Positions 1 to 12,573 of a DNA stretch of 64,000 nucleotides are shown here, in pieces (the first letter of the stretch is position 1; every line of letters starts with the position of its first letter). A program made the position numbers and the translations under genes. Location of the stretch: assembly GCA_036244855.1 (NCBI GenBank), contig BQKZ01000100.1:59824-123823 (forward strand). Reading direction: 5' to 3'. The stretch is from Temnopleurus reevesii. Its lineage: Eukaryota > Echinodermata > Echinoidea > Temnopleuroida > Temnopleuridae. The notes beneath the pieces were generated by a model. It was given only the letters and a program-made list of their open reading frames with translations. It was not told the origin of the DNA and did no database searches.

Positions 1-850
1 GCCACCCCGATCATTTGGGGAGATAGGATGCGATGCGTACCGGTGGGTATTGATCGGCTGAGGCAGCTGAATGAGCAATATGAATTGGTAAAACCAAGAA
101 TGGGGTCTCTAAAACAATGGGGTAAATTAAGCACTCAATGATGCATTTCGTTATAGTTCATAGGGTACGTTCCAGTTAGAAGCCGACCTTTTCTTATCGA
201 CATCACTAACAATGCCATGATTTTGAACTCTATACGTTGATAATGAGGGTATGCTTTTCATTTTCATATATTATTATTAATTTTATTTATACATTTACCA
301 CTCACGGGTTGCATTGCACTGTAATTATACTCATGAGAGTAACGTGATAGTTTTATCCGACAGATACATTACGATAGAAAGCTGATATATCACTATTTCT
401 TGGAATGAGTTCTTGCGGATCAATACCCTATAGCACCAGCAAAGCAGCTCGTAAAATAGAATGCATATAAGGTTTATATATAATCCACTTATGTACTCGG
501 CGTTTTCATTCCCCCTTTCGGTGTTACTTTGACAAAGCAAACATTTAACTGGGCTAAGCTTACTTCCAAATACGATGGAGGTCATGAGAAACTAAAATGA
601 TGATACATTGTAGGTAAACACATGGCCATTACTATGCTTAGCTTTAATGTATAATGTACATATATCTCCCCTCTCGACTTATTTGCTTAATCCTCCGCCA
701 GCCTCTCCATCACCAAGACATTGTACATTCCTCGATGGAGCAATGTCCTCCTAGGGTGAACTCTTTGTGTTTCCTCAGACAGATCTCAGACTAAAGACAT
801 GACTTCTATCGTGTGGGTATATTAGATTAAGATTGATTTTGTTTTGGAAA
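1..850. other. Non-coding, nothing recognised
   Basis: AT-rich unique sequence with many stop codons in all frames. A TTATTATTAA stretch is at 270-290. If the exon at 851-1019 is real, this holds its 3' UTR. Confidence 0.5.
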
Positions 851-1019
851 TTAATTTGATATATCTGTTTGCTGTTTTTCTCGCTCATCAAGGGCTCTTT
901 TCTCCATCCACTCGAGTTCATTTAAAGCAAAGAGATCCCACCACTGGCCACAGCAGGCATCATAGTGGTTATCCATTTTTCCATGTTCTCCGAAATTGTT
1001 ATATGTCCAATATGGGTGT
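851..1019 (-). CDS. Possible terminal coding exon, product unknown
   Basis: On the minus strand a splice acceptor (tctctctttgcggcttcc then ggatttcAG, AG at 1021-1020) opens a frame of 55 codons ending in TAA. It begins HPYWTYNNFGEHGKMDNHYD, continues with a Cys-Cys-Gly-Gln-Trp-Trp stretch, and ends in a charged, helix-prone tail rich in Glu, Lys and Arg. Four Trp and the acidic-basic tail are unlike the Leu/Ile/Phe/Lys/Asn-rich chance frames elsewhere in the window. An ATTAAA on this strand (at 641-646) could be the poly(A) signal. I do not recognise the family, and no upstream exon was found. It may equally be a chance frame. Confidence 0.3.
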
Positions 1020-1039
1020 CTGAAATCCGGAAGCCGCAA

Positions 1040-3082
1040 AGAGAGATTTTTATTTAAACTATTAATCGTCAGCTTTCCATTTAATACAAGGCTTGACGCA
1101 TAGACTTAAGTCATCAATCTAACTGTATTTATACATTTCTATGATATAGGCCCGAGGTCATGAATCTGTCCTGAAACTCCATTTTATTTTAATTGCAATC
1201 ATTTTAATTTGTCAGAACAAGAACCCACTTTTTTCCACTCTCCATTACACAGGTGTGAGAATGCCACACGGTCTGGTAATTGGAAAGAAGCCTGATTTTT
1301 TAGATGGGGATTATTTCACCGATGAGTTTTTGCAATTTATGCAAGCTTTTATATCAAAATACAAATATGATACTGGCGTCTCCACACAGTATTGTTGTTT
1401 TATTGAATTGACTCACCTTCGCTCTACAATCAGGAGATTGTGGGATTGAAACCCGACCTGATTACTAGTATATGAGAATCCAATTTCTATTCACCAATTT
1501 ATGAACAAACTATAAGTCAATATATAATTGATAGTTCACGATGCGTCGAGAATAAAAGGCTTAACTGGAATATAGCGAGAGGTCAGCTCCCACTTTCAAT
1601 TCATCATCGCTGGTGAAAAAAAATACTGCTTTTACCCTGTCAGTGAGATGTCGGTTGGCAGGGAGGGAGGGGAGGTCTTAATTAATTAATCAACAAAATG
1701 TATTTTTATAGTTTCATGTGAAAAGCATACTTGCAATACCGTGTTTCTAAGATTCAGTCGTTAATATGTAACTCCTTTTGACGTATTTGGAAAATTAAAT
1801 GTTGTTAATTAATCTTTGACAGCTCAGTGCCCGTCAATCTTACACAGTATAATATTAATGTACCTGTGTATCTGGTGTACTTTGTGCCAGCTACATTGAA
1901 CATTAAAATCAGATTGTAAAAATATTAAAAAAAGAAACAGAAATAGCATTCTGGGAAGAGTGTGATAATCAGCACTTGCATCAACATTTTTCTGTTCGTT
2001 TGTTGCATGACAGTTTAATTTTCAGTGACTTAATGACTATCATGTCATCTCCAATCTAGCAAAGCAATTTTATTTGATGGATTAAAACCTAGATTATAAC
2101 CTACAAACCCGCATTGAACATCCGGGTGTCGGAGTTAATTAGGCCATCTCAATCATACATGGACCTATTTATCGTCGTGAATCATGTGACTCAAGGTTTG
2201 GTTGAATCGTTCGAGCTCTATCATGCAATCAGACTAATACGTTTATTATATTTGGAATGTCTGTTTGAATCATAAAAGTATGGTTTTAACAAATATTGCT
2301 TCTTTCAAATAACTGATAAAGCAACGCCAAATGTTTAGTGGCGGCTACTTTGGGTTAAATAGCACAAGCTTCTTTACTCCAATACTTAACCTGCAATATT
2401 TTGTTTTTGTAAACTTTGTAAATTCTATTTGTAATTGTTAAATCTTCTTTTTTTTTTTTCTTTTTTTTTTTTTTAAATGATTGACTTAAAAAACGACTCT
2501 TGAATCTTGAAACATCCTTGCAGTTGCCACAAATTTTTGACGATCTATTTTGAGAATTGAATGGAAATAATTTCTAATCCATGACTTGAATGACGCCATG
2601 CAGCGTGCATACCTTATCATACCTTATCCTATCTCATAGTAAATGAGCCCTGAAGTACGCTGAACGACTGGTCATGTTCGCCGTGAATTTTGCGACCGGA
2701 AGAGCGTCTCGTGAAATTTGTCACAACAAGCAGTCATTATCCGACAGTTACCATAGCAATATTCATAGAAATTTTCATCAAATCAAAATCAAGGATTTCC
2801 TTGGATTTAGTCAGCGCTGACTAATAGTCGCTGCGACAAACTCAGCAAGAAACGGTCTCCAGGTCTTTAAGTTTGCGATTTTGAGCGAGGTGTTCATGAC
2901 CTCTGACGCAAAGTTTGTGACCTAGGACGTGAATTTCGCGACCCGGGTAAAAAAATTGCGACCAAGAACACCATTACACGCCCTGTTGTCGAAAGAATAT
3001 GGCACAAATCTTGCGTTCCAGGTAACAAAATTTCAGTCAAATTTCATAATATTTTGGTCAAAATCACAAAATTTCATGACCT
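1040..3082. other. Non-coding, with a possible exon-like frame and a motif cluster
   Basis: 1255-1449 (+) follows an acceptor-like TTTTTTCCACTCTCCATTACACAG and reads MPHGLVIGKKPDFLDGDYFT early on, but has no clear donor and decays into chance sequence. A T-run lies at 2449-2475. From 2681 to 3084 related words built on AATTTNGCGACC recur. Confidence 0.4.
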
Positions 3083-3204
3083 GGAGCCTATAACATAAAA
3101 CAAGTTAGAGATCAACCGCAAACGTTAGCCCATGATGTCCCATAGACTTGATATTGATATCAATTACGTATACGCTCGATTGGAAAACGTTATGTTACGG
3201 GGCC
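3083..3204. mobile_element. MITE family A, copy 1
   Basis: Left end GGAGCCTATAACATAAAAC is the inverse of the right end GTTATGTTACGGGGCCC. The internal CATAGACTTGATATTGATAT matches the core of copies at 7433 and 15913. Length about 122 bp with no coding capacity. The transposase family is not identifiable. Confidence 0.75.
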
Positions 3205-6200
3205 CTGCTTGCAAAATTCCTGGCACACATTACCTGCCATGGAGCATACTTTAGGGCTTCCATAGTCAACGCAGAGTGATCAATCATACTAGCACTGGAG
3301 CGAACGACATAAACAAGATCCCTGGAGAAACAATAAATGATCGTTTGTGGGAGAACAACGTCCATTATTAATGGCTTACAGCTCTACAAGCATTTCTTCC
3401 ATCAAAGACAGATTAGACACCGCAATTTAGCAATGCCCTCGATCCCTTTAAATGAAAACGGTTTCACTTTAATTGCTGATGTATAGCAATGAATTTGTAA
3501 AGATGCATCACTGCGATCTAGAAATGACGAGGCATGATGAGCCAAAATCAACGAAATATCTCAGCAGCAGGCATCTTACTTTGTCAAACCTCAAATCGTC
3601 ATCGGTATGTTATTCCAAACCGCCACTTGCGTGGGCCTTGGTAGGCGATATATCCATCCAGCCATTTCCCGCGTTTCCGCGTGGCCTGATGTTCCATTTG
3701 GCGGGAAAGTGAGTCCCATTTAATGCAGTCGGTAGAGTACATTGTGACCTTTATTAGATGCATAAAATCTGATCAACTGATTATTCACGATAGGAAAAAA
3801 GATACATCAAAGTAAAATGCATTTAAGTAGTCTCGAGTTATGAAAATTGTGAAGTGATTAATTTACAATGAGAAAAGTTATATGTAAAATGCAATGCAGA
3901 ACGTTAAATTTCATTGTTTCCTGTAGAGTAAAAGGAATTTTCCAAGTTAAGTTATCATTTTGTTTTAAGCAATATTATTAATAATGATTTTCCTACGACG
4001 AAAAGACTTTGATTTGGAACAGATAGCGATTAAAAAATCGATAGATAAACTGTTTTGGGGTTTTCCCCCAAAGCATAAAATGGCTAACCATCTATACTAA
4101 TATTCATCATTAATCCTACGATGTCTAGAAAAGCAAATAACATCTCCAATATTGCAATTTTTCTTTTGCATTCGGCCATTATGCAGATGAGCGTACGATT
4201 GCCTTGACAGATTATTTTGGAAGCGAAGAGCAACGGAGCGCATCTCTGCATCCTTGATGAAAGGAAGGTTTGTGATGCTGCGCTCTTAGGAGCAAGGAAG
4301 CTCGGGAGACTGTGTAAATACCCTCTCCCATTGGAGATGTTTTGAGAAGGCCTACAAACGAGTTCAGCGAGGTAATATCCATGCCAGGAGCGAACTGAGG
4401 GCGGTAAAAGTGGTATTTTAGAAGGATTGGGGGTTGAGGAGGCATGCATCGGTGACGCCTATTAGTGGATATGTTTATTATTTCCTGCACTCTTGTTCCG
4501 AAAGCAGAAGTAGACTGCTGATACATCTACACATTTATAATATATACATGTAAATATGGATATGCTGATGGTTTTCTCCGCTCCATCTTACTCCTGTCAT
4601 CACCACAACCCCCTCCCCTCACCTCACCCCCCATTTTCAAAACACACATACGAAAACCATGATCGTGCAAACTCGCCCGCTGTATAGCTAATAATCTATT
4701 CCTATGAATGTTTGTTTATATTCCAATCCCCAAATCTATTAAAAGGGGCTCAATCCGTGCCACTTTTCCAGGCCTGTCAGATTTCATCAAGGAATATTGA
4801 GATGCTCGTGTGGTTTTATAAGTCTTGACGTGACAGATGCTTTCTGAACGAGCGGGACCTCATCTGACTATTCTTATGATCATACATCAATCAACGACCG
4901 AGAATTAAGATAGAATCAAGATAGACTTTAACCTCCGAAATCTGTCACTATTACTTCATGTCTTTTTATGTATGTTTCATGTCTCTCTTTCTTTTCGCTC
5001 TCTTCTCCTACCCCCCCCCCCCCCCCCCCCCCCCCCCTCCTCGTCTCGGCATTTTTCACTACGCCATGTTCTAACTAGACTGAAACATGGTCTCGATATA
5101 CAATTAATATTATGTTGTGACCTATTGTATACTTAATTCCTATTCAGTAAGCGGAGACCAATCTAAATAAAAATATAGGGATCATAGAAATACTAAAAAA
5201 AACATCACATATTTTGATAACATACAAAAAAATATCTAGAATATTAGAAACTTAGTCGAGCAGTTTCTTTATAAACTGAAAGGGCAACCCTGTTTAAATA
5301 AAACGACAAATGAAAATTAAAAAAAGAATTGCACAGTCACGCTTCATGCAAGTGAAATGCATACGACTTTTTACAATTTGAAAACCAGCATCAATGATAG
5401 TTTAAAAAATACATAACCCTGTCGTATTTTAACACACCTGTAATGTATAAAAGCTAAGAATCTAAAGATTGGACACAATAAGATGAATGAGAATTAGGTT
5501 CGTACTTTAACAACATCTAATTGTTAAAAATCGTGGATATGATCTTTAAAAGTATTATATAGCAAGAATTCTAGTTTGAATTTAGGGAAACAACGTGTCC
5601 GTATTTTTTCTCTCTTTGGCCGTTTCGCTTTGTACCTTCAATAATAACTGTCCTAATATTTAAAAAAATTAATACACATAATGTTTATCATTTATGAATA
5701 AAAATCGAATTTTACAGCTTAAATAACATGTGTCGTGTCAACTAGGTCTAAAATGGACTCACTGATTTTCTTCCCAAATGCTCGTTAGACAATCCAATTT
5801 TTAGCAGTGGGACATCTAAGCTGAATATTGATTGGAGCGAATATTGAGCGTCAGTAACTAGAGTCATGAATACATGCAGACAAGTTGGTGGGTTTTATAA
5901 ACGTGCTTCGAACGACGTGTCCTGAAACAAGGGTCGAGTGTGTTCGAGTGCAAATGACTTTTCACCTAACACGTGAGATTAAAGCTTTTGTGACATCTTT
6001 ACGGAAATGCAAGGCGCACACCGATTTGGACACATGGATTACACGTATATAATAATCTATCATATACTAAATAACTGAAAATCTAACATTGAATGACAAA
6101 TGAAAATCAAACATTTATAATAAGAAAAGATTTTTTTTATCAAGACAACAATTAAGCATGCACACTCTCCTAGAATGTGATGCCGTTTTCTGTGTTTTCT

Positions 6201-7372
6201 TTTATAAGACATGTGTGATTAGAAGAGTTGTGTGATTTTAGACCTTAACAGGAAATTGATGTTCATTTTATGATGAGCATAAATAGCTACTGGCAGCATA
6301 ATCCAAAATCCCGCCCAGGCACTAATGGCATCTGCTGGCAACCCATTTCCTTATCATATGTGATAATCTTGGCCTAAAACTTCACTCTCATGCTCCACAT
6401 GAGCAAAGAGTTCTAGGGCAAATGAGCGAAGGCGGGAAAAAGGAAGAATCAAATCCAAGGCAGACGACCTACATTTTAGCCAAACCAGATCAGACCGGTG
6501 ACGTGCGTTCTCATTGATTGATGCTGTTTGGTCTTTTAAGCTGTGCCGACATTTTAGACGGTGTCCTCAAGTCTAAACTTATGTTATTTGTTCACATTTT
6601 GCAGCAAGCGTCTCCCAGCTGCAGTGCAATGCTTCACTCTCATATTCGTCAAACACGGATATTTTATCGTTTTATCGTTTGAAATAATTTTGTCGACATT
6701 CTTTCACATTTTTTCATGAAAATTGATAGACTTAATACACTGTACAGTGGGTTCACTCTTAAATTAAACATTTCCTTGTCAGTGTAACCCAAATGATATT
6801 GCGCAATTGCCTCAAAGAAGCTACCATTAAAAATGAATTCTACATCGTCACTCCATTGAGTAGAAAAATAGCGGTTATTTAATAAAATGTCCCTTGCCGA
6901 AAATTAGTATCATATAATGTTATCTAAATGTTATAATTGCGGCGGAATCATGGTTTCAAATGAGATCAACAGAAGATTGAATCATTGAAAACCAAGATGA
7001 ACCACAAGAAAACGGTGTTGAGATGGATTCAACCACAAGGGCGATCTTCAGTAGATCGGAACTTACCGCAGCAGCGTGTGTCTTCAAACAGAGTAGCGAT
7101 CTGATGAGATTGTAACCACAAAATGAGATACAGTAGATCGTGATATACCGAATTCTGTTATCATGGTTATATGTAATTAAAATGAATGGTTTTGTGATAT
7201 AACTATCATCCCGAGTAGATTAATGATTATTTACCTAATGAAATTTCTTTCGGTTGATTTCTATCATACGATTTTCAGTACTGAAAAAGTTGTAAATTAT
7301 TTGCTTGCTTATAATATAAGCAGCTCTGAAAACATTAAACCTTACGCAACGATAAAGTATGTAATCCACTTC
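3205..7372. other. Non-coding, apparently unique apart from the poly-C run
   Basis: No reading frame with convincing composition and no inverted-repeat element recognised. 4084-4526 has overlapping minus-strand frames of no recognisable family. Confidence 0.5.
5011..5037. repeat. Poly-C run (27 C)
   Basis: An uninterrupted C run following a CT-rich stretch. The length is uncertain, as such runs assemble poorly. Confidence 0.9.
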
Positions 7373-7432
7373 TTTATTTATTTATTTATTTATTATTATT
7401 ATTTTTTTTTTTTTTACTAAAGTATCAAATAT

Positions 7433-7549
7433 GGGGCCTGTAACATAAAGAGATGCTATTAATTTTGCAATTAATCTCTTTGGTATACATTATGTCATAG
7501 ACTTACGATTAATATCTATCGTAATTGCATCTTTTGCATTACAGACACA
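7433..7549. mobile_element. MITE family A, copy 2
   Basis: Begins GGGGCCTGTAACATAAAG and ends with a decayed complement (TTTTGCATTACAGACAC). The interior carries the family core CATAGACTTACGATTAATAT followed by TAATTGCATCTTTT. It sits just after a T-rich simple repeat (TTTA/TTA, 7372-7415). Confidence 0.75.
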
Positions 7550-10461
7550 TGGAGTTTTCCTTCATAAATAAGTAATCCACTCATGGTTAAATTATGTTTG
7601 ATCAATGATGTCTGCACAGAAATTACTTTAATCAAAATATTCGACTACGAGCATTGACAATAAGAGAGGCAATGCAGATTTTTCATGTATATACATAAGG
7701 GAGAATCGGAGCAACAAACGAAATAATTTAACCACAATATCTCCGTGCTCTACATCCATACAGTCGGTCGTTTAATGAAGTTTAATTGGCACTAGTGTAC
7801 GACATTTAGATATTAATACTCAAGACTTTATTGTTTGCAATTACTGGCTGACGATCCACAGACTTGATGGCTTTCCGAACAGATATCCACCCAATGTGAC
7901 CTTTTGGGTGATCTCTGCTATAGGGGAATATATATATCTTCATATAATAAAGCTGGCGACATCAAATCGAAAGAAGCCAAAATTGCATTTGTATGACTTT
8001 TGTATTGTCTATGGGTCCTTCCCGGAAGGAATGTTGTCAATAACCTGTCTGCCAATAAGAATGTATACGTTATGTCGTTTAATCGAGATTCTTTAAAAGA
8101 ATGTTTGAGGGGCTCAATATTATTGTTTATGATTGTTTATTGAGTTAAAAGCGCTCTGGAACCATACCTGTGTATTGAGCGCTATATAAGTATCCATATT
8201 GTATTGTATTGTATTGTAAAAGCTATGAATACCCCCAATGCGTTCTTTATATAAAAAAAAATGTATTACGTCATAGAAAAAGGATGATCATAGATTGCGT
8301 TTCAATCAGCTCAGAAAACTCTACTTCTCGTGCACAAAGATAGACATATTCCCATAAATTTACTGAACATCATAAATTGCGAATAAAGCGAATGTTATTT
8401 TAGGTGTGTGAAATTATAAACCTTCTAACACTGAAACATGGATAAGATTTCGAGTAAAACTACGAGAAAGACATAACTAGGAAGTCAAATGAGAGATGCT
8501 GAGAAGAGTTTGACAAATATTCGCTTTGATAGTTCAGAAACCCCGACTACGATTCGTTTGATATTGGATAAAGAAGCGTGCATTGGAATGGCACAACATT
8601 TCACATGAACGCGTTTTCAAATACCCCTTTGAGAGTACACCGGTGAGGCGGCAAAGACATGCCACATACAATATTGCTGCCTCAGTGGTGATGCTAATTG
8701 TTACGGACATCGTATATTAAAGTCCTTATTCTACCCATGTTTTAACACATCACTTATGTTGTTCCGTGATGGGGCAAGGGTGATTATGTTTTCCTATATT
8801 GAAGGGGGCTTCGAGCAACTTTTTAATGGCGTCTTGATATATACACATGCACGACATTTGAGAGTATTAGATGACCACTGGAAGGAAATTTCACTCAAGG
8901 GGTGAATAGTTATACCAACAAAATGATGATGATTAACAATGTATAAGGCTTACAAAGATATAGAAGAATAAAGCTATCGCACCTCATCATATCAAAGAGG
9001 GGCCAAATTATGCTACTCGGAAAAACCTTTACGTGTTTATAAGGCTAGGATTTCTCGCAACAGTTCGCCCATTTTCATATCTTATTGCTGCTCTTTAGCG
9101 GATGCCTGGCTTTCCAACGCCACAATTGTTATCTCTATTATTGCTTCCAATTTGGTCGCTATCTTCAGCCATGGATGTCGTTATTGCTTTGATCATACGT
9201 GACTCGTCAATAAGTTACTTACCATCGCCTTGGCGGGAAACGAGAGCTGAAAAGCGCGCGCCAAGAAGAGCTCTCGCTCGGAATGCGATCGGCTGATATT
9301 TCATTCCTTGCGGGTCGATGTTGTTACCATGCTTGTTTTCACAAGGAACATTATGTAGAGAGGAACATCTTTGCAGCGCAGCTTTCATAAATCATCCAAG
9401 CTTTTCAAGTAGGGAACATAAGTTATCTTTCTTTATGAGGGAGAATAGGCGATGAAATGGTCGTTATCCTGGCTAAGAATAGTCGATGCGAAATAAACAC
9501 AAGACTTGAGGTGCGATCTAGGGGCCGCACTACTCGAGAAAATGCGATAAAACTTAATCGAAACGACAACACTGGCCAATTATTAAATGTTTTACTTGAC
9601 AAACGGGAAGGGTACATCTTTTAAATGAATTTATGGTTTGAACCACCCATGCACCCCGCAGGAGATTATACGTTCCACAAGACATACAAAACAAACAAGA
9701 ACTTTGTTATTCAATTTTAATTCTAATAAATTTATCATTATATTCATTTCTTAAGTTCTAACTTGAACTTTTGTCATGTATCATGCATGTTAATACTGCA
9801 TTTAAAATTCTGATGTAACGTGCTCACACTACGATTTTTGTTTACAACCCCGGAGGGGGGGGGGGGCTGATACCGCCAACAAAAGGGTAATCAGGTGACA
9901 ATCTGTTTCGTCATAACCATACATCATAGTCTGTGTGAATTTCTTTATTTTTCTCTTTGAACTTGTGATGTCTACCCTATTAACTTTTATGAAGAGATTC
10001 CCATGCGTTCCCTATAATAAAATGATGGCTTAGGAATGTTTCGTATGTGACGTGCTATCACTCAAAAATGGCTGTTAATACTTCTCGCTCTGCTGGTAGT
10101 CCGGAAAACATCTCGGCGGCAGCAAATCGCGGTTTTGAATATATCACTGATGACAGACTTATTTCTTTGCAATTCATATCATTTTAATTCTATTTAATTA
10201 TTTTTTTAAAAGAAAATTCAATCTGATGGAATCCAACAGTAGAAAGGTTAATTTGATACACATTTTAAAGCATCATTAGATAAGTAGTTAAAACTGATAA
10301 CATTTTTTTTTAATTGTATTTTATAATAAGGAAGAGACTCACTGTAGAGCTGTGCTTGTAATTTGTGGGATAACGAAAAGTAATAGAATTCGGAAATGAT
10401 TATGAAGATCTCATTCTAACTCCAAAACTCTCCCTCCACCAAAAGGAAGAGTAGTATAAAA
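7550..10461. other. Non-coding apart from the retroelement tail
   Basis: Apart from the (TATTG) tail at 8110-8219 and a G run at 9855, this looks like unique intergenic or intronic DNA. Short frames at 9102-9296 (+) and 9423-9617 (-) overlap a slightly GC-richer patch without protein-like features. Confidence 0.5.
8110..8219 (+). repeat. Retroelement 3' tail with (TATTG)n
   Basis: AAAAGCGCTCTGGAACCATA, then TTGAGCGCTATATAAGTATC and four to five TATTG units (about 8194-8217). A GCGCTATATAA word followed by a short microsatellite is a common retroelement (LINE/SINE) tail in marine invertebrates. A weaker relative, TTATGCGCTATATAATTGC, is at about 16549. Confidence 0.5.
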
Positions 10462-10996
10462 AAGAGTCAATCACATATTTTCGTCTATGGCTAATGCCCT
10501 GGTCACATAGGACCCCGATTCACCCCGGAGGAGCAGTTGGCTCAGCCTCCGGGGTCGATCGTGTAGCTTCCGGGGCCGATCGTGTTGCTTCCGGGGCCAA
10601 TCGGATTCCAACACGGATCTCCGGGGTGAATCGGGAGCCCAACACGACTGTTTTTGGCTGTGTTTGTGGTCACATAGAAAAATCAGCACTCGAGCTTGGG
10701 AATGTGTAACCCCATTCACCCCGATTGAGCCAAAAAGAGCCCCGGATCTCCGGGGTGAATCGTGTTGCTTCCGGGGTCCTATGTGACCAGGGCTTGACGC
10801 CTAAACATACATAAAATATATACGCCACTGAGTGCAAAAAAATACGGAGTGAAGACACTTAACTGACGTCGATGATGTTGGACCTGTGCACATGTTAGCG
10901 TCAGCCAAATGCTTTCCCTCTGTATTTCTGCGTTCCGGGGAGCGCATTTTATATATGCTGGGAAGATATTGGTAATAATGGTGACAGAGCCTTAAT
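10462..10996. mobile_element. Inverted-repeat element family D, copy 1, split by family B copy 1
   Basis: To the right of the B element lies sequence resembling 60921-61162 (TGTATTTCTGCGTTCCGGGG, TGCTGGGAAGA, a terminal GGTGACAGAGCCTT). To its left, AAGAGTCAATCACATATTTT resembles that family's left end. This suggests one D element interrupted by B. The left assignment is weak. Confidence 0.45.
10496..10793. mobile_element. Palindromic element family B, copy 1 (long, GC-rich)
   Basis: Left end GCCCTGGTCACATAGGACCC and right end GGGTCCTATGTGACCAGGGC are perfect inverse complements. The interior repeats GGGGTGAATCG, TCCGGGG and GTGTTGCTTCCGGGG several times in both orientations, so this copy seems to have internal duplication (298 bp against about 130 for other copies). 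No coding capacity. It appears to interrupt a family D element. Confidence 0.85.
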
Positions 10997-12517
10997 AAGC
11001 AAATCACGATGAAATATGACAATATCCTGTATAAATCACTGCAACTAAGTATAAGTATACATACATGCTTATGATTATGTTACGGTTATAATTGCCATCA
11101 GAATATTGTAAACTTAGCTGCACGCTGCACGGATTTTGCAGCATATTTCTTAGCGACTGAGATATCCTATTATAACTGAGCAGATTATTTTTCAATTTGT
11201 ATATAGAGATTTGGAGATTTAAATCATAATTGGCAAAAATATAAAAATTGACGGGGAGATTTATAGCAAAACGAGGAAAATCTAACTCCTGCAGATGATG
11301 TGAATTTTATACAACATATAATCAAATAAAGAAGACTCGTAATCAACAAACATTACAAATTTTCATTCCATATTCTATTTTATAAAGATGTTTGCTACAT
11401 TGTATGACCTTCCAGCGTATGAGCGTAATTTCATGAATAATCTAGACTAATCTATAATTCCAAATACTCATGAGCTACTAATTTGAAATTAATTTCCGTT
11501 ATACCTCAAATTAATTCTAGGAACATTGATCGTGAATCTTTTCATCATGTCATTTTCAATATGACAGAACCCGTTATTGTATTGTTTTAATTGGATTTGT
11601 TTCCGTTCGCAGTGAGTTTTGTATAATTGGATATGGCAAACGCATGGAATCAATCATAAATTGTAATTTGTGTTTTGCAATAGTCCTCAAAATATCATAC
11701 AAATCGCTACTTCGTCAGATCTACGTGCATGACTTTTAGCTGTATTCCGTAAGCACACTGCACTTGTTTTTGTATAATCAGATAATACATGCTGTTATGA
11801 ATATTACATGACCTCGAAGGTCACCCCACATCAGATTTTTTCATTTCATTTAGTAAAAATGGCAAAGGAAAATAAGTAGACCAAACAGAAAGCAACTCTT
11901 GCATGCTATACACGAACGAGCAAACTTAATTTCAAATCAAATGCTTGACCCACTTAAATTCAGGCCTTCCATTCACTACTCAAATTACCTGACCGGTCTT
12001 CCGCGCTGCCGTTTTGATGAGGAATGAAACAAAGTTGTTATAGTGATTGCAGATGCAGATGTATGAATGAAGAGCTGATTCAATGGAGGCTACAAGAACT
12101 CTTTCAAGATACAGATATCGTTCAAGTGATAACGGAATTGGATGAAAAGCAAGGGAAAGAAAAATTGCGAAAGTGAAAAAAAACAAGAGAAAAGGAAGGG
12201 TAGAAGAGAAAATGAAGATGAGAGGAGCAGTTGAAGATGCTATTGAAAGTATTTTTATACGTGAGGCCATTCGCCTGATGTCTCGTGGTTTCAACATCAC
12301 TCTTCTCATATTCCTTTCCCAAGGGAGTGTGAAATATGAAATGTTGGAAATTTCCTATTCTGCGTCCATACCTGAAGTAACTCATCTTCACTTCGAACTA
12401 TTTTTCATTTTCTACGCCCGTTCTCCGATTCTCCGCCCCTCTTCCCATATCGTTGTTCGCCTCTGCCTCCACCCCCCCCCCCCCCCCCNCTCTTCCGGTC
12501 TCACTCTCTCCCTTTCC

Positions 12518-12573
<56 letters not shown>

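Noticed and set aside
10471..10858. Several overlapping frames with repeated RPRKLHDRPR-like or GADRVASGA residues
   Set aside because: They arise from the internal modules of the palindromic family B element, on both strands.
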